From Hahella sp. CCB-MM4 (GTDB taxonomy: Bacteria; Pseudomonadota; Gammaproteobacteria; Pseudomonadales; Oleiphilaceae), in NCBI RefSeq assembly GCF_002260525.1, contig NZ_MRYI01000002.1, positions 620,001-684,000 of the forward strand: a DNA stretch of 64,000 nt, in the 5' to 3' direction. A program made the translations under genes and the position numbers. The notes under the pieces were generated by a model, which worked only from the letters and a program-made list of their open reading frames with translations, was not told the origin of the DNA and made no database searches. This document shows positions 45,367 to 55,323 of the stretch, one piece after another; position 1 is the stretch's first letter; every line of letters begins with the position of its first letter.

Positions 45367-46590
45367 ATGGGGGATTTTTATCAAAACGGTATTATCACCA
45401 CCTTACATAACCTGTCGCAGCGTCCCCTGGAGGAACTTGAGGCTGAACTGGTCCAGTTTTCCAAAACCAGGCCCTTGGCGCTGATCCTTCCCTGTCTCTA
45501 TTCTGAGCTGGAAGGCGAGGCAATGCCCAATATCATTGAGCATTTGAAACAGGTTCCCTATCTCACAGAAATTGTTATCGGCCTGGATCGGGCCGATGAA
45601 CATCAGTACAGAGAAGCCCTGAAGTTCTTTTCCGTATTACCACAGAAACACAAGGTGCTATGGAATGATGGACCAAGACTACGGGCTGTGGATAAGACGC
45701 TGAAAGGAGAGGAACTTTCCCCACTGGAGCCCGGCAAGGGCCGCAACGTATGGTTTTGCATGGGCTATACACTGGCTTCCGGCAATGCAGAGTCTGTCGC
45801 CATGCACGATTGCGATATCCTCACCTATGACCGGGAATTACTCGCCCGGCTGATCTATCCGGTAGCCAATCCCAACTTCAATTATGAATTCTGCAAAGGC
45901 TTCTACTCCCGCATAGCCAACGGCAAAATGAACGGACGGGTCAGTCGGCTGCTGGTCACTCCACTGTTGAGAGCATTGAAGAAAGTGTTCGGGAACATGG
46001 ACTACCTGGATTATCTGGATAGCTACCGCTACCCCCTGGCAGGCGAGTTTTCATTTCGCCGGGATGTCATGAACGACATTCGCATCCCCAGTGACTGGGG
46101 ACTCGAAATCGGTGTTCTCAGCGAAATGAAGCGTAACTATTCAAATAACCGGCTATGCCAGGTCGATATTGCCGATGTTTATGACCACAAACACCAGGAT
46201 CTGTCACTGGAAAACGAAGATACCGGTCTCTCCAAAATGTCGATCGATATCACCAAGGCAATCTTCCGTAAACTGGCGACGAACGGCATTGTCTTTAACC
46301 AGGAGACCTTTCGAACCATCAAGGCAACCTATTTCCGGATCGCCCTGGATTTCGTCGAAACCTATCGCAACGATGCAGTGATCAACGGACTAAGCTTTGA
46401 CGTACACCAGGAAGAACAGGCCGTAGAGCTGTTTGCCAGCAATATCATGAAAGCCGGTAATCACTTCCTGCAATTTCCTATGGAAGCGCCGTTCATATCC
46501 AGCTGGAACCGGGTGATCAGTGCTTTTCCGGGCGTTCTGGATCAACTGACTTCGGCGGTGGAAGAGGATATGGCCCAATACGCGGAATAA
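45367..46590 (+). CDS. gpgS: Glucosyl-3-phosphoglycerate synthase (GT81)
   Basis: A 407-residue glycosyltransferase moving glucose from an NDP-glucose to 3-phosphoglycerate. It has the GT-A core ALILPCLYSELEG, EIVIGLDRADE, GKGRNVWFCMGY and the metal-binding region AMHDCDILTYDREL. LAGEFSFRRDV and DWGLEIGVLSEM match GpgS acceptor regions. Together with the phosphatase it makes glucosylglycerate, a compatible solute that accumulates under salt stress with low nitrogen in marine bacteria. It follows gpgP by 62 bases. Confidence 0.92.
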   Translation: MGDFYQNGIITTLHNLSQRPLEELEAELVQFSKTRPLALILPCLYSELEGEAMPNIIEHLKQVPYLTEIVIGLDRADEHQYREALKFFSVLPQKHKVLWNDGPRLRAVDKTLKGEELSPLEPGKGRNVWFCMGYTLASGNAESVAMHDCDILTYDRELLARLIYPVANPNFNYEFCKGFYSRIANGKMNGRVSRLLVTPLLRALKKVFGNMDYLDYLDSYRYPLAGEFSFRRDVMNDIRIPSDWGLEIGVLSEMKRNYSNNRLCQVDIADVYDHKHQDLSLENEDTGLSKMSIDITKAIFRKLATNGIVFNQETFRTIKATYFRIALDFVETYRNDAVINGLSFDVHQEEQAVELFASNIMKAGNHFLQFPMEAPFISSWNRVISAFPGVLDQLTSAVEEDMAQYAE

Positions 46591-46720
46591 TCACGAAATC
46601 GCAGGCATCGATTTTCCAGACTGCCTGGCAGGGTACAAGAAGGAAACAAACAGGAAATAAAAGCGCCAGCCACAAGCAGAAGACTATCAAATCAGTGTGA
46701 ACAAGCCCTAGAGGAGCTAT

Positions 46721-48481
46721 ATGGAACGCAGTCATTTGTCACCCTTGGAACAACGCCTGATCGGCCATCTGCAGTTGCTGTATCCGGACCTGGACGCCGC
46801 AGAGTTTGCCAAGGAATGCCTGCATCAGTTCGGGCTGGCAGCGGACACGCCCTCGCCGACGCCACACCGTAATCTCTGGGACCAAAGCGATGCCCTGGTG
46901 ATTACCTATGGGGACAGTCTGCGCAGGGACGATGAGGCGCCTCTGCATACCTTGTCCACATTCTTCAACCGGCATCTGCACGACTGTATTTCCACGGTAC
47001 ACATACTGCCGTTTTTTCCCTATAGCTCGGATGACGGATTCAGCGTCATGGATTACACCACCGTGAATCCATCCGTCGGCAACTGGGATCAGGTTTACGG
47101 GATTACTGAAAAGTTCAAGGTCATGGGCGACCTTGTCATCAATCACTGCTCCAGCCGAAGCATGTGGTTTGAGAACTATAAGCATGGAATTGAGCCGGGG
47201 GCATCTTATTTTGTTGAAGCCTCGCCAGAGGACGATCACAGTGCCGTCGTACGCCCACGCACTTCTCCCTTGCTAAGGGAAGTGAAAACCGCCGAAGGTG
47301 ATCGCTATGTGTGGTGTACCTTCAGCCATGATCAGGTGGATCTGGACTTCAGGAACCCAAAAGTACTGTTGGAATTCCTGAAAATTATCCGGCTCTACCT
47401 CGACAAAGGTATTCGCTGGTTCCGTCTGGACGCGGTGGCCTTTTTGTGGAAAACCCCGGGGACTCCATGTATTAACCTCCCCGAAACCCATGAAATGATC
47501 CGCCTTCTGCGGCTGCTGGTCGAACACTTTGATCCGAATTCAGTCATCATTACAGAAACCAATATTCCTAACAGAGAGAACCTTACCTATTTCGGGAATG
47601 CCAATGAGGCTCATCTGATTTACAACTTCTCCCTGCCACCACTACTGATCAACACCATGGTGACCGGCTCCTGTCTGCATCTCAAAAACTGGCTGATGAC
47701 GATGCCGCCGGCGCAGTATGGCACCACTTATCTGAACTTTATCGCCTCTCATGATGGTGTGGGGGTCAGGCCCACTGAAGGGTTATTAAGCGAATGGGAA
47801 CTGGACACTCTGATATCCACCATGCTGCGGTTCGGTGGTAAGGTCAGTTCACGAACCACCATCACCGGAGAGGCCAAGCCATACGAAATTAATATCAGTC
47901 TATGGAATGCTCTTTCCGGCACGGCCCAACACGGTCCGGATCAATGGCAGTTCGCCCGCTTCATGTGCGCCCACGCGATCATGGCTTCCCTGGAAGGTAT
48001 TCCCGCGTTTTATATCCACAGTCTGTTTGCGACGGAAAATGATTATCAGCGTGTAGAGCACACCGGGCATTTCCGTTCCATCAACCGTCATATCTGGCAG
48101 GTGGAAAATCTGGAACAGGCTCTCGAACATGACACCCATAACCAAAAGGTGTTTAACGCGATTCGAAAACTGTTGAAGATTCGTCGCCAGCAACCAGCGT
48201 TTCATCCTAATGCTGTGCAATACACGCTGCATACCGGTGAGGCACTGTTCTCATTCTGGCGTCAAAGTGCGGACCGCCGCCAGAGTATCTTCGCCATCCA
48301 CAACATCAGTGACCAGCCCCAGACGTTCAATCTGTCGGAACTCAATCTTATCGCCACCGACCAATGGGTGGATCTCACCACTGATAAGGTCTTTGAGGAT
48401 CGGGTTGCCCAGGTCACTCTCATGCCTTATCAATATCTATGGCTGACTAATCGCCGTTACGGCGGTACTGAGCAGCCGTAA
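46721..48481 (+). CDS. Glucosylglycerate phosphorylase (GH13_18)
   Basis: A 586-residue glycoside phosphorylase of the sucrose-phosphorylase subfamily. The nucleophile is Asp237 in WFRLDAVAF, the acid/base Glu279 in IITETNIP and the stabiliser Asp345 in [10 protein letters not shown]. The family includes sucrose, sucrose-6-phosphate and glucosylglycerate phosphorylases. Neighbours making glucosylglycerate, and a glycerate kinase, favour the last: it would release glucose-1-phosphate and glycerate. GAGGAG precedes ATG 46721. Its last 35 bases overlap the end of the convergent DM13 gene. Confidence 0.9.
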   Translation: MERSHLSPLEQRLIGHLQLLYPDLDAAEFAKECLHQFGLAADTPSPTPHRNLWDQSDALVITYGDSLRRDDEAPLHTLSTFFNRHLHDCISTVHILPFFPYSSDDGFSVMDYTTVNPSVGNWDQVYGITEKFKVMGDLVINHCSSRSMWFENYKHGIEPGASYFVEASPEDDHSAVVRPRTSPLLREVKTAEGDRYVWCTFSHDQVDLDFRNPKVLLEFLKIIRLYLDKGIRWFRLDAVAFLWKTPGTPCINLPETHEMIRLLRLLVEHFDPNSVIITETNIPNRENLTYFGNANEAHLIYNFSLPPLLINTMVTGSCLHLKNWLMTMPPAQYGTTYLNFIASHDGVGVRPTEGLLSEWELDTLISTMLRFGGKVSSRTTITGEAKPYEINISLWNALSGTAQHGPDQWQFARFMCAHAIMASLEGIPAFYIHSLFATENDYQRVEHTGHFRSINRHIWQVENLEQALEHDTHNQKVFNAIRKLLKIRRQQPAFHPNAVQYTLHTGEALFSFWRQSADRRQSIFAIHNISDQPQTFNLSELNLIATDQWVDLTTDKVFEDRVAQVTLMPYQYLWLTNRRYGGTEQP

Positions 48482-48929
48482 TGAACTGACCAAACGTCTC
48501 ACACCAGACCACGGCGGTGGTGAAGTCTGCAGGATTCACTCCCGCCGGCAGTTCTACGACAAAATTCTTAAATGTTTTGATGTCTCCAACTCTGACCATA
48601 CTGGATTTCAAAGCATTAAACTGATCTTCGGTTTCAACAAAGGAGGGCGATAGATACAGCTTATAATCAGGCCCTGGGGCCAGCTCCCCCTCTAAGACCG
48701 CCGATCTGGGGCCGATCGAGAATTCACCTTCTCCCCAATGTAATCCATCGCTTCCCGCGAGATCCCGACGAAAACGACCGCCAAACAACGCCTCACCCGA
48801 AACTGCCGAGATCTCATCCTCACTTGGAGCGTCTGGTGCAATAAGAATAGGCAGGGTGTATATTCCAGCAGCAAATCCCAGGAACAGAACCAGGCCATGG
48901 GAGATGATAAGCAGCAGTATTTTTTTCAT
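48447..48929 (-). CDS. DM13-domain exported protein
   Basis: A 160-residue protein with an N-terminal membrane anchor (about 3-27) and a C-terminal DM13 domain: [42 protein letters not shown] and [18 protein letters not shown]13 domains are thought to take part in electron transfer or redox regulation at the cell surface; the single conserved cysteine (VVWCE) is present. The gene is convergent with the phosphorylase and overlaps it by 35 bases. No functional link to that cluster is evident. Confidence 0.85.
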   Translation of the reverse strand: MKKILLLIISHGLVLFLGFAAGIYTLPILIAPDAPSEDEISAVSGEALFGGRFRRDLAGSDGLHWGEGEFSIGPRSAVLEGELAPGPDYKLYLSPSFVETEDQFNALKSSMVRVGDIKTFKNFVVELPAGVNPADFTTAVVWCETFGQFITAAQYRRNGD

Positions 48930-49130
48930 CAGAAGGATTCCTGAAGCTGTTTTCTTGTGGGTTCATGATTAGCTTACAGCCAGTCTGCGATTTATGGCAG
49001 TAAATGCCGTCACCCCCTAGACTTAGAAAATGATGTCAGGTCATCGCGGTCCAAAAGACGCAATCTGAACAACAGTGTTTCGAAAGCCGGCTGTTACAGG
49101 CAATGTTGTTAACAACCATTGTGGCTGACA

Positions 49131-50048
49131 ATGATAAGACTTGGATGGTTCATTCTTATGTCGGTACTCTCCCTAATCTCCTTTGCGGCATTTGGAGAGG
49201 AACAAGTACGCATCCGTGCTCCCCAAGGTCCAGGGGATGCAGCTTTCGCCTACTACAAGGACCTGTTACAGACCGTACTGCAGAACACTACCGAGGACTA
49301 CGGCGAAGCACACGTGGTCGTAACAGATTTGAACGTGTCTCAGGCGCGGTCATTGCTGCTCGTCAGGGACAGCAACTATCTCGACGTTGAGTGGGCCGGA
49401 ACCAACCGCGAGCGGGAAGAAATGCTCCGGGCAATCCGGGTACCGCTGAATATGGGGCTATTGGGAGAGCGCTTGCTGGTCATCAAAAAATCCCGGCATG
49501 ATGAGTTCGACAAAATCACTGGCGCTCAGCAACTGAAAACTCTCATCGCCTGCCAGGGCCAACACTGGCCGGACAGCGATATTCTGGAACAGAACCAGTT
49601 CACTGTGGAACGAATCATCGTTTTCGAACTGATGTGGGATATGCTGACCTGGGATCGCTGTGATTACTTTCCACGTGCAGTGATTGAAGGCTATGTGGAG
49701 GTCAACAAATATGGCAGCGACCGGTTCGACACCTACGACCGGATTCTGATTTCCTACCCATTTCCCATGTTTTTCTTTATATCCAAAAAAAAGGAACAGA
49801 TGGCCCAGCGCATTGAAAGCGGGTTGCTCAAGATGCTGCAGGATGGAAGCCTGCTTTCATTTATGGAGCACCATGAAGCCACCCAATCGGCCTTTCCGCT
49901 GTCCCGCTATAAGAACAGCCTCCGCATCAAAATTGATAATCCTTTCCTGAGTGACGACACACGCCGTCTGATGAAATCACTTCAATTACCGGACCGTCTG
50001 TTTAATGGGTCACTCCCCGCGCACCAGGCGCAGGGATCAACTAACTAA
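49131..50048 (+). CDS. Periplasmic solute-binding-like protein
   Basis: A 305-residue protein with a signal peptide (1-22, ending FG) and a type II periplasmic-binding-like fold: an N-terminal VRIRAPQGPGDAAFAYYKDLL lobe, SLLLVRDSNYLDVEWAGTN, a hinge region, and a second lobe with YPFPMFFFISKKKEQMAQRIE. It resembles orphan SBP_bac_3-like proteins rather than a classic ABC receptor. No permease is nearby. ATG 49131 lacks a strong ribosome site, and TTG 49119 is possible. The ligand is unknown. Confidence 0.7.
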   Translation: MIRLGWFILMSVLSLISFAAFGEEQVRIRAPQGPGDAAFAYYKDLLQTVLQNTTEDYGEAHVVVTDLNVSQARSLLLVRDSNYLDVEWAGTNREREEMLRAIRVPLNMGLLGERLLVIKKSRHDEFDKITGAQQLKTLIACQGQHWPDSDILEQNQFTVERIIVFELMWDMLTWDRCDYFPRAVIEGYVEVNKYGSDRFDTYDRILISYPFPMFFFISKKKEQMAQRIESGLLKMLQDGSLLSFMEHHEATQSAFPLSRYKNSLRIKIDNPFLSDDTRRLMKSLQLPDRLFNGSLPAHQAQGSTN

Positions 50049-50064
50049 TCATGCTGATCCAGTA

Positions 50065-50169
50065 GATTCGATAGCTAGTCACAGCGATTCGATAGTTAGT
50101 TACGGCGATTTGCTAGCTAGTCCCGATGACCCGTTAGCTAAACACGATGACCCATTCATCAATCAGCCC
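50065..50169. repeat. 21-bp degenerate tandem repeat, five units
   Basis: Units begin at 50065, 50086, 50107, 50128 and 50149. The first two share GATTCGATAGxTAGTxAC; later ones decay. A weak copy may precede (50044). It fills the gap between the binding-protein stop (50048) and the RHS stop (50163), overlapping the latter. Being a multiple of three, it reads as heptapeptide repeats (DSIASHS, DSIVSYG, DLLASPD) in one plus-strand frame. Confidence 0.7.
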
Positions 50170-53100
50170 CGATCATGGCCTATATCATATCGGTCCAACA
50201 GGGGGACCAGCTCTCTGAAGATTGCCTGTCCCAGATATTCCTGCTTCGGGGCCTGATCGTCTCGCTTTGACACTCCCTGACTGTCGATGCCCAAAAGATG
50301 GAGAAAGCCCCCTGTGGGTCTGCGTAATGCGTCCACAAGACATTGCACAACCTTCACACCTTCTCCGCCTCCCGGTTGCCGGGTGGCCAGAATTTCATCG
50401 GGGGTTTGTCGCTGGCTCCCACTCTGGCTGACCGGATCACCAAAATAACAGGCGTATGGATTCTTACCTCCCGGACAAAATGGTCGACTACTGTCCGGGC
50501 TGAAATAGCGCATCATTTCGGAACTGTATGCCCGGGAATCATGCACCGGAAAATCATATTCCGTTGTCTGGTTCAGTATTTCTCCCAAACACCCCGGAGC
50601 CCCGACGGGAATCGTATTCAATGGCAGGTGGGTAGTAGAATCACCAGGCATATCAACCACCTTGTCCCCTGAAACCATGAGCAGCATATTCTTCTGCTGA
50701 TCGAACCCGAACAGGCTCATGACCGATTCGCCATAGTGATCCTGCGCCCCCCAGATCTGTTGTTTGGTAATAAAATAGCGATTCTGAACGGTGCCCTGAA
50801 TTTCGCAGACCGGTTGATTCCCCTGATAACGCTGCCTGATGTGCGGGGACCCGGAAGGCTCCACTGCTTCCAACTGATCAAAAGCGTTGTATCGAAAATG
50901 GCGGTTTATGCCCTCGGCATCGGAACCAATCTCCGCTAACCGGCCCAGTGGGTCGTAATGCATACTCTGGGCGTGGCCATTTAGAATTGACCGAATAAGG
51001 TTACCGTCACCGTCATAGGTGAAATCAATCTGACGATAATGGTGGGGTCCGCTGATTCCGGTTAGCTGGGTTGGATCGAGCAAATTATCGTATTTAAAAA
51101 TAAGCACACTTTCGCCTTCATCCGTACGATTGACCAGCTTGATGATGTTGTCCAGAGAATCATAGTCAATCGCCTGCGCGCGGATGCCTGCGCCATCCCT
51201 GTTCCGACGCGGATTTTCTCCGTCGCAATAGTAGTATTGCAACCGCCCCCGGGCGTCATACTCATAACTTTCATCACGCATTAGCGCCCCTCCTTGCATG
51301 GTAAGACGCCGCGCGATTTTACCCTCGGAGGTATAACTTTGCGTCATGACATAGGTATCTCTTCCCGGACAGGTAATCGAGCGCGACCATTCCCGACCGA
51401 GTTCGTCATACTCCAGCATCGTGGTGATAAAGACATTATGATGAAGATCATGAAGATCACATTGGGATAACTTACCAAATCCGTTATAGCTGAATACCGC
51501 CTGGGCATGCTCATATTCAATCCGCTCCAGACGCCCGCACTCATCGTAGTAGTTTCGCTGGAGCTTCCTTAAAGGATCCTTATATTCGGTTAATAATCCT
51601 TGCATGGAATACCGGTAAGCAGCCTCTTCCATGAGACCTCCCTGCATCCAGATTTCCCGCCGGAGCATGCCGGAAGGAAAGTAATCCAACAGGTGTTCAC
51701 TTTCGGTACTGACATCAAGACTGCGAATTAACTGACCACTCACCGGGTGAAATTCATATTGGTTCTTCCTGATTTCCCGTTCTCCCGGAATCAGGCGATC
51801 CGTATACTTTCTGGTCAATCTGGGGTCATATCGGTATTCAATCGATTTTCCACTGGGCGTTTGTTCACGCATAGGCCGGGACATACCGCCCTCATAATCA
51901 AATGTGGTTTTCCTGCCGCCGACCTTCCTTTTGACCAGGCGGTCCAATCCATCAAATTCCTGTCGACCGATACACAGATCATTTATCCGGACTTCCGTGA
52001 CCAGATCACGTCGACTATGAGGGCTGTAGCAGTAAACAATATCCGTATCATCCGGGAGGATCGTAGTCACCAGACGGTCGGCATAATCATATTCATAAGT
52101 GGTGATCTGTAACGACGCATCGGTTCTGGAGATACAACGTCCATATCCATCGTATACATAGAGCGTTCGACCAAGTGATCTTTCCTGCGCCCCCAGATAA
52201 TCGACCACTATCGGTTGATCGAACAGGTTTTTGATCGTTACTTTTTTAGCGGAGCAGTTGACAGAGCTGTTGGCAGAGCAATTGACAGACCAGGATGCTT
52301 CAGGTCTTTCTTGTTGGGCATAGGCTGCTTGAGCGCTATCTTCCTGATGACAGCTCTCCTGGATATTCTCCTCCGGGTTATTTACCTCACCGGCAGCTTC
52401 ACCCGATACAGTCTCCTCCCAGGAGGTTTCCATGCACAGTACAGGATCCCATTCCAGGCGTTCCTTCACTCCATCCGGTCTCAGGACACTGCACCGTTTT
52501 CCCCAATCATCGTATTCATAGGAGGAAGTCAGAACCAAAGCGTCTCCATCCATCCAGTCGATACAGGTTTCTTCCACCAGTTGGCCCAATTCGTTATAGC
52601 TGGCCTCATAGATCGTGCGAATCACGCCGTCAGCCTGATTCACATCCTGGGACTCAATTCGAAGGATTCGATTAAGGCCGTCAAACAATGTCCGTGTCTG
52701 AACGCCGGTTGCATCGATGGTCAACAGTTCCGCCTGATCAGTATCACAGGTCGTCAGTCTATAACGGTAGATTCGACTGGCTTCATACTCGGTACCGCCA
52801 GCGGTGGTCTCACGGATCACCCGCCCCAATTTGTCGTACTCAAACTCCATACAGACATCTTCATCGTCCTGCATTCGAACAAGCCGTCCTGTCAGCTGAC
52901 AGCGATGTTCAAGCAACTCCCTACGTCTACCGTCGTAACCCACTATCGACTCACGAATAGCCAACTCACGGATAGCCGATTCACGAACAGGCAACTCACG
53001 AACAGCTAATTCGCTGATAGCCAATTCATGGGCATGGACAATATATCGGTATCTGTGAGTGGTTGTGAGATGATTCAGCGTTTCTGACAACGCCACCAGG

Positions 53101-54695
53101 CGCCCATGCATCCCGGCATTAGCTGGATCGTCCCAATATTCCATCTCTTTGTTCACGCGAATGACATCGTGCCCGATACCTGTTTCCCACAAACTTTCAT
53201 GCACTAAACGGAGAAAGTTGGGATACCCTTCATGCACCGGAGGAAATTCCATATATCGGTAACGGGTCTGCATCACCGGAGCCGCAAGAGCCACATGGGT
53301 GACAGGCGCCGGTGTCACCGTGCTTTCCTTGACCCATCGAACGAATCCCAGAGGATCAGGAGGACAGCCGGGCTCTCCTTCTAAGCCATAGTAGCTTTTG
53401 ACTTCCTCAACACCACACGGTGAAAGACGACGCAAGATATTGCCAAACTCATCGTAATCAGTTTCGGTGACTTCCTCGTGCCGGTTTGAGGTATCAAAGG
53501 AAAGGTAATAGCTAACGATTTCCCGCCTCGGCAGAAGACACTGAGAGGGTTGGTTTTTATAGGGTAATCCGGGCAGGATAGGGTATTCGTATTTTTTGCG
53601 GCAAACCTTGCCGTTCTGGTTGGTCACTTCAGACAGCAGTACATGATAGCGGTTGTAAACCCGGCTGATGGTTCTCACCGCCCGGTCACCATCCTGATGG
53701 TGGCGCATCAGCGTCTCGACCATCCCATATTCATACTCACCGGCCACCTTATGGAGATTATCCTGATAATCATTCCAAACCAGATGAGGAGCATCATAGC
53801 CGAGGAAGTTCTTCGTGGTATAACGATAGGTGGTTGTGGTTTCCGGCTGCCCGGAGCGGGGCGTGCTGATAATACTCACCACATAGGGCATATGAGGCAT
53901 GGGGGCATAGGCGGGCAAAGTGTGGCCCTGCTCCTGATACTGAATGATCTCGGCACCCCCCATAGGCGTATCCACCCGGGTGATGAATAGCATTCCTCCC
54001 ATGTATCTATATTGATAGCGCCAGCTGGCCAGATTATCCACAGGAAGTCGAATTGCCACCGTGCAGTGATTCTTCAATACCAAGGAGTAAATGCTCTCCT
54101 TGGATGTGTCCGGGTGCAGCGTGATTTTAACCTGTTGCTCGCTCTTCTCTGTTTTCAGCAGGGTCTGAACATCATCACGCACGTCCTTCAACAGCGGATG
54201 GCCCTGAAAATCCATATAGCGAAGCTTAAGTGAATGACCTTCGGGGGTAATCACTTCAGTAGGAACATAGATGCCGGCTTTGAACTGGGTCAGTTTTTCA
54301 AGCATCCCGGACTTATATTTGATCAGCAGGTGGTTACCGGTTTTCTCCACAAGAAAATTTTTGACTTTCTGATCCAGGATATCCAGATGGTGACCACTAT
54401 CCAGAGCTCTGAATGTTTCCCCACTAGAAAGTGTCAGGCGGTATTTTTCGGGGTCATACGAACTCAACCGCAATGACCAACCAACTCCCAATCCCTTGTC
54501 CTGGTTTTGCAAAGAGTTGAACATCAGGGAAAGAGGCCAACGGAATTCCGGACATTGAATAGGGCCGATATCAGATAAAGATACGATCGTGGTATATAAA
54601 CCTGTTCTGGGATCTACCCCTGAGTCCAGAAAACTTGAGCAGTTGAATGCACTGGAGTGTATTGCAGATATGCGCTGCGGATTATTTTTATTCAT
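50163..54695 (-). CDS. RHS/YD-repeat protein
   Basis: A 1510-residue RHS-family protein. The N-terminal part (1-130: DPRTGLYTTIVSLSDIGP, NQDKGLGVGWSLRLSSYDP) is the conserved opener of this single-gene RHS type. YD repeats run from about 600 to 1330 (YDKLGRVIRETTAGG, YDGDGNLIRSI). The core ends with a degenerate version of the hyperconserved box (FCPGGKNPYACYFGDPVSQ), followed by about 95 residues of unique tail with no recognised toxin domain. There is no signal peptide, VgrG or PAAR domain. AAGGA precedes ATG 54695. Two low-complexity insertions (pentapeptide ELAIR-type and SVNC/SANS-type) interrupt it. Role is unknown: RHS proteins can be toxins or surface proteins. Confidence 0.88.
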   Translation of the reverse strand: MNKNNPQRISAIHSSAFNCSSFLDSGVDPRTGLYTTIVSLSDIGPIQCPEFRWPLSLMFNSLQNQDKGLGVGWSLRLSSYDPEKYRLTLSSGETFRALDSGHHLDILDQKVKNFLVEKTGNHLLIKYKSGMLEKLTQFKAGIYVPTEVITPEGHSLKLRYMDFQGHPLLKDVRDDVQTLLKTEKSEQQVKITLHPDTSKESIYSLVLKNHCTVAIRLPVDNLASWRYQYRYMGGMLFITRVDTPMGGAEIIQYQEQGHTLPAYAPMPHMPYVVSIISTPRSGQPETTTTYRYTTKNFLGYDAPHLVWNDYQDNLHKVAGEYEYGMVETLMRHHQDGDRAVRTISRVYNRYHVLLSEVTNQNGKVCRKKYEYPILPGLPYKNQPSQCLLPRREIVSYYLSFDTSNRHEEVTETDYDEFGNILRRLSPCGVEEVKSYYGLEGEPGCPPDPLGFVRWVKESTVTPAPVTHVALAAPVMQTRYRYMEFPPVHEGYPNFLRLVHESLWETGIGHDVIRVNKEMEYWDDPANAGMHGRLVALSETLNHLTTTHRYRYIVHAHELAISELAVRELPVRESAIRELAIRESIVGYDGRRRELLEHRCQLTGRLVRMQDDEDVCMEFEYDKLGRVIRETTAGGTEYEASRIYRYRLTTCDTDQAELLTIDATGVQTRTLFDGLNRILRIESQDVNQADGVIRTIYEASYNELGQLVEETCIDWMDGDALVLTSSYEYDDWGKRCSVLRPDGVKERLEWDPVLCMETSWEETVSGEAAGEVNNPEENIQESCHQEDSAQAAYAQQERPEASWSVNCSANSSVNCSAKKVTIKNLFDQPIVVDYLGAQERSLGRTLYVYDGYGRCISRTDASLQITTYEYDYADRLVTTILPDDTDIVYCYSPHSRRDLVTEVRINDLCIGRQEFDGLDRLVKRKVGGRKTTFDYEGGMSRPMREQTPSGKSIEYRYDPRLTRKYTDRLIPGEREIRKNQYEFHPVSGQLIRSLDVSTESEHLLDYFPSGMLRREIWMQGGLMEEAAYRYSMQGLLTEYKDPLRKLQRNYYDECGRLERIEYEHAQAVFSYNGFGKLSQCDLHDLHHNVFITTMLEYDELGREWSRSITCPGRDTYVMTQSYTSEGKIARRLTMQGGALMRDESYEYDARGRLQYYYCDGENPRRNRDGAGIRAQAIDYDSLDNIIKLVNRTDEGESVLIFKYDNLLDPTQLTGISGPHHYRQIDFTYDGDGNLIRSILNGHAQSMHYDPLGRLAEIGSDAEGINRHFRYNAFDQLEAVEPSGSPHIRQRYQGNQPVCEIQGTVQNRYFITKQQIWGAQDHYGESVMSLFGFDQQKNMLLMVSGDKVVDMPGDSTTHLPLNTIPVGAPGCLGEILNQTTEYDFPVHDSRAYSSEMMRYFSPDSSRPFCPGGKNPYACYFGDPVSQSGSQRQTPDEILATRQPGGGEGVKVVQCLVDALRRPTGGFLHLLGIDSQGVSKRDDQAPKQEYLGQAIFRELVPLLDRYDIGHDRG
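52254..52289. repeat. 12-bp tandem repeat inside the RHS gene
   Basis: Three units (52254, 52266, 52278) read GCxxTTGxCAGA and encode alternating SVNC/SANS tetrapeptides in the RHS protein. Confidence 0.65.
52948..53037. repeat. 15-bp tandem repeat inside the RHS gene
   Basis: Six units from 52948 read about AACTCACGAATAGCC with drift. They encode the pentapeptide series ELAIS, ELAVR, ELPVR, ESAIR, ELAIR, ESIVG. Confidence 0.75.
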
Positions 54696-55323
54696 CTTTT
54701 CATATCCTTATGGAAAGCTGAGGGTTATTGGGGGAAAACGGCAGATTCCAATCTATTTTCCATACGACTGATACCCTGTGTTCGGGTCAGCTGAGTTATT
54801 TCCAAGATGTCAGCTTTATAGATGTATCTACGAAACACAGGGTAAATCATCAGCGATCAGGAAAAGGTTTGGTGATGTGGACTGGCGAGTAGTTAACAGG
54901 GGGCATTCGAATCTCCTTATACTTGTAATCCCTTTAGCTCCCTCAAGCGCAAACGGTAGACAATTCATTGGCGGTGAATCCCATCTACCTGATTTAGAGG
55001 AAATTCCAGTTTGAAGACATCAATAGGGGATGTAAAGATCCGATCATTCCGCGTTAATATTTCGTCAAATTAATGAGAAGATGTCCCAACCACAGACCGA
55101 GCTCACCGGCACCTTCGCAACGTCCACGAGTTCCATGGAGTCCCGCTGCATGAGAGAATTCTCAAACGCCTTTATAATCCGCTAGTTGTGAATGGTTCTT
55201 AGACACAATAGGAATATTTTCGGTCAGTAGCATAGAAAAATTGTCTAACTCCGAATCTATCTCTGCAATAACCAGGATCGAACAAGACATACAATTTTCA
55301 TTGTAATGATTGATGACACAGAC
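54696..55323. other. Intergenic region between RHS and the GDSL gene
   Basis: I see no convincing gene. A GTG-initiated frame at 54778-55014 has unbalanced composition and was rejected. The RHS ribosome site is at the left end. Base composition changes near 55090-55165 to a GC-richer patch that may be a remnant of another element. Confidence 0.4.

Noticed and set aside
50065-53037. CRISPR array
   Set aside because: Repeats are contiguous 12-21-bp tandem units without unique spacers, and no cas genes are present.
54778-55014. 78-codon GTG-initiated frame upstream of RHS
   Set aside because: No ribosome site, unbalanced composition, no recognisable motif.
55090-55165. Insertion-sequence remnant
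   Set aside because: A GC-richer patch with a short minus-strand frame, but no transposase motif or inverted repeats could be shown.
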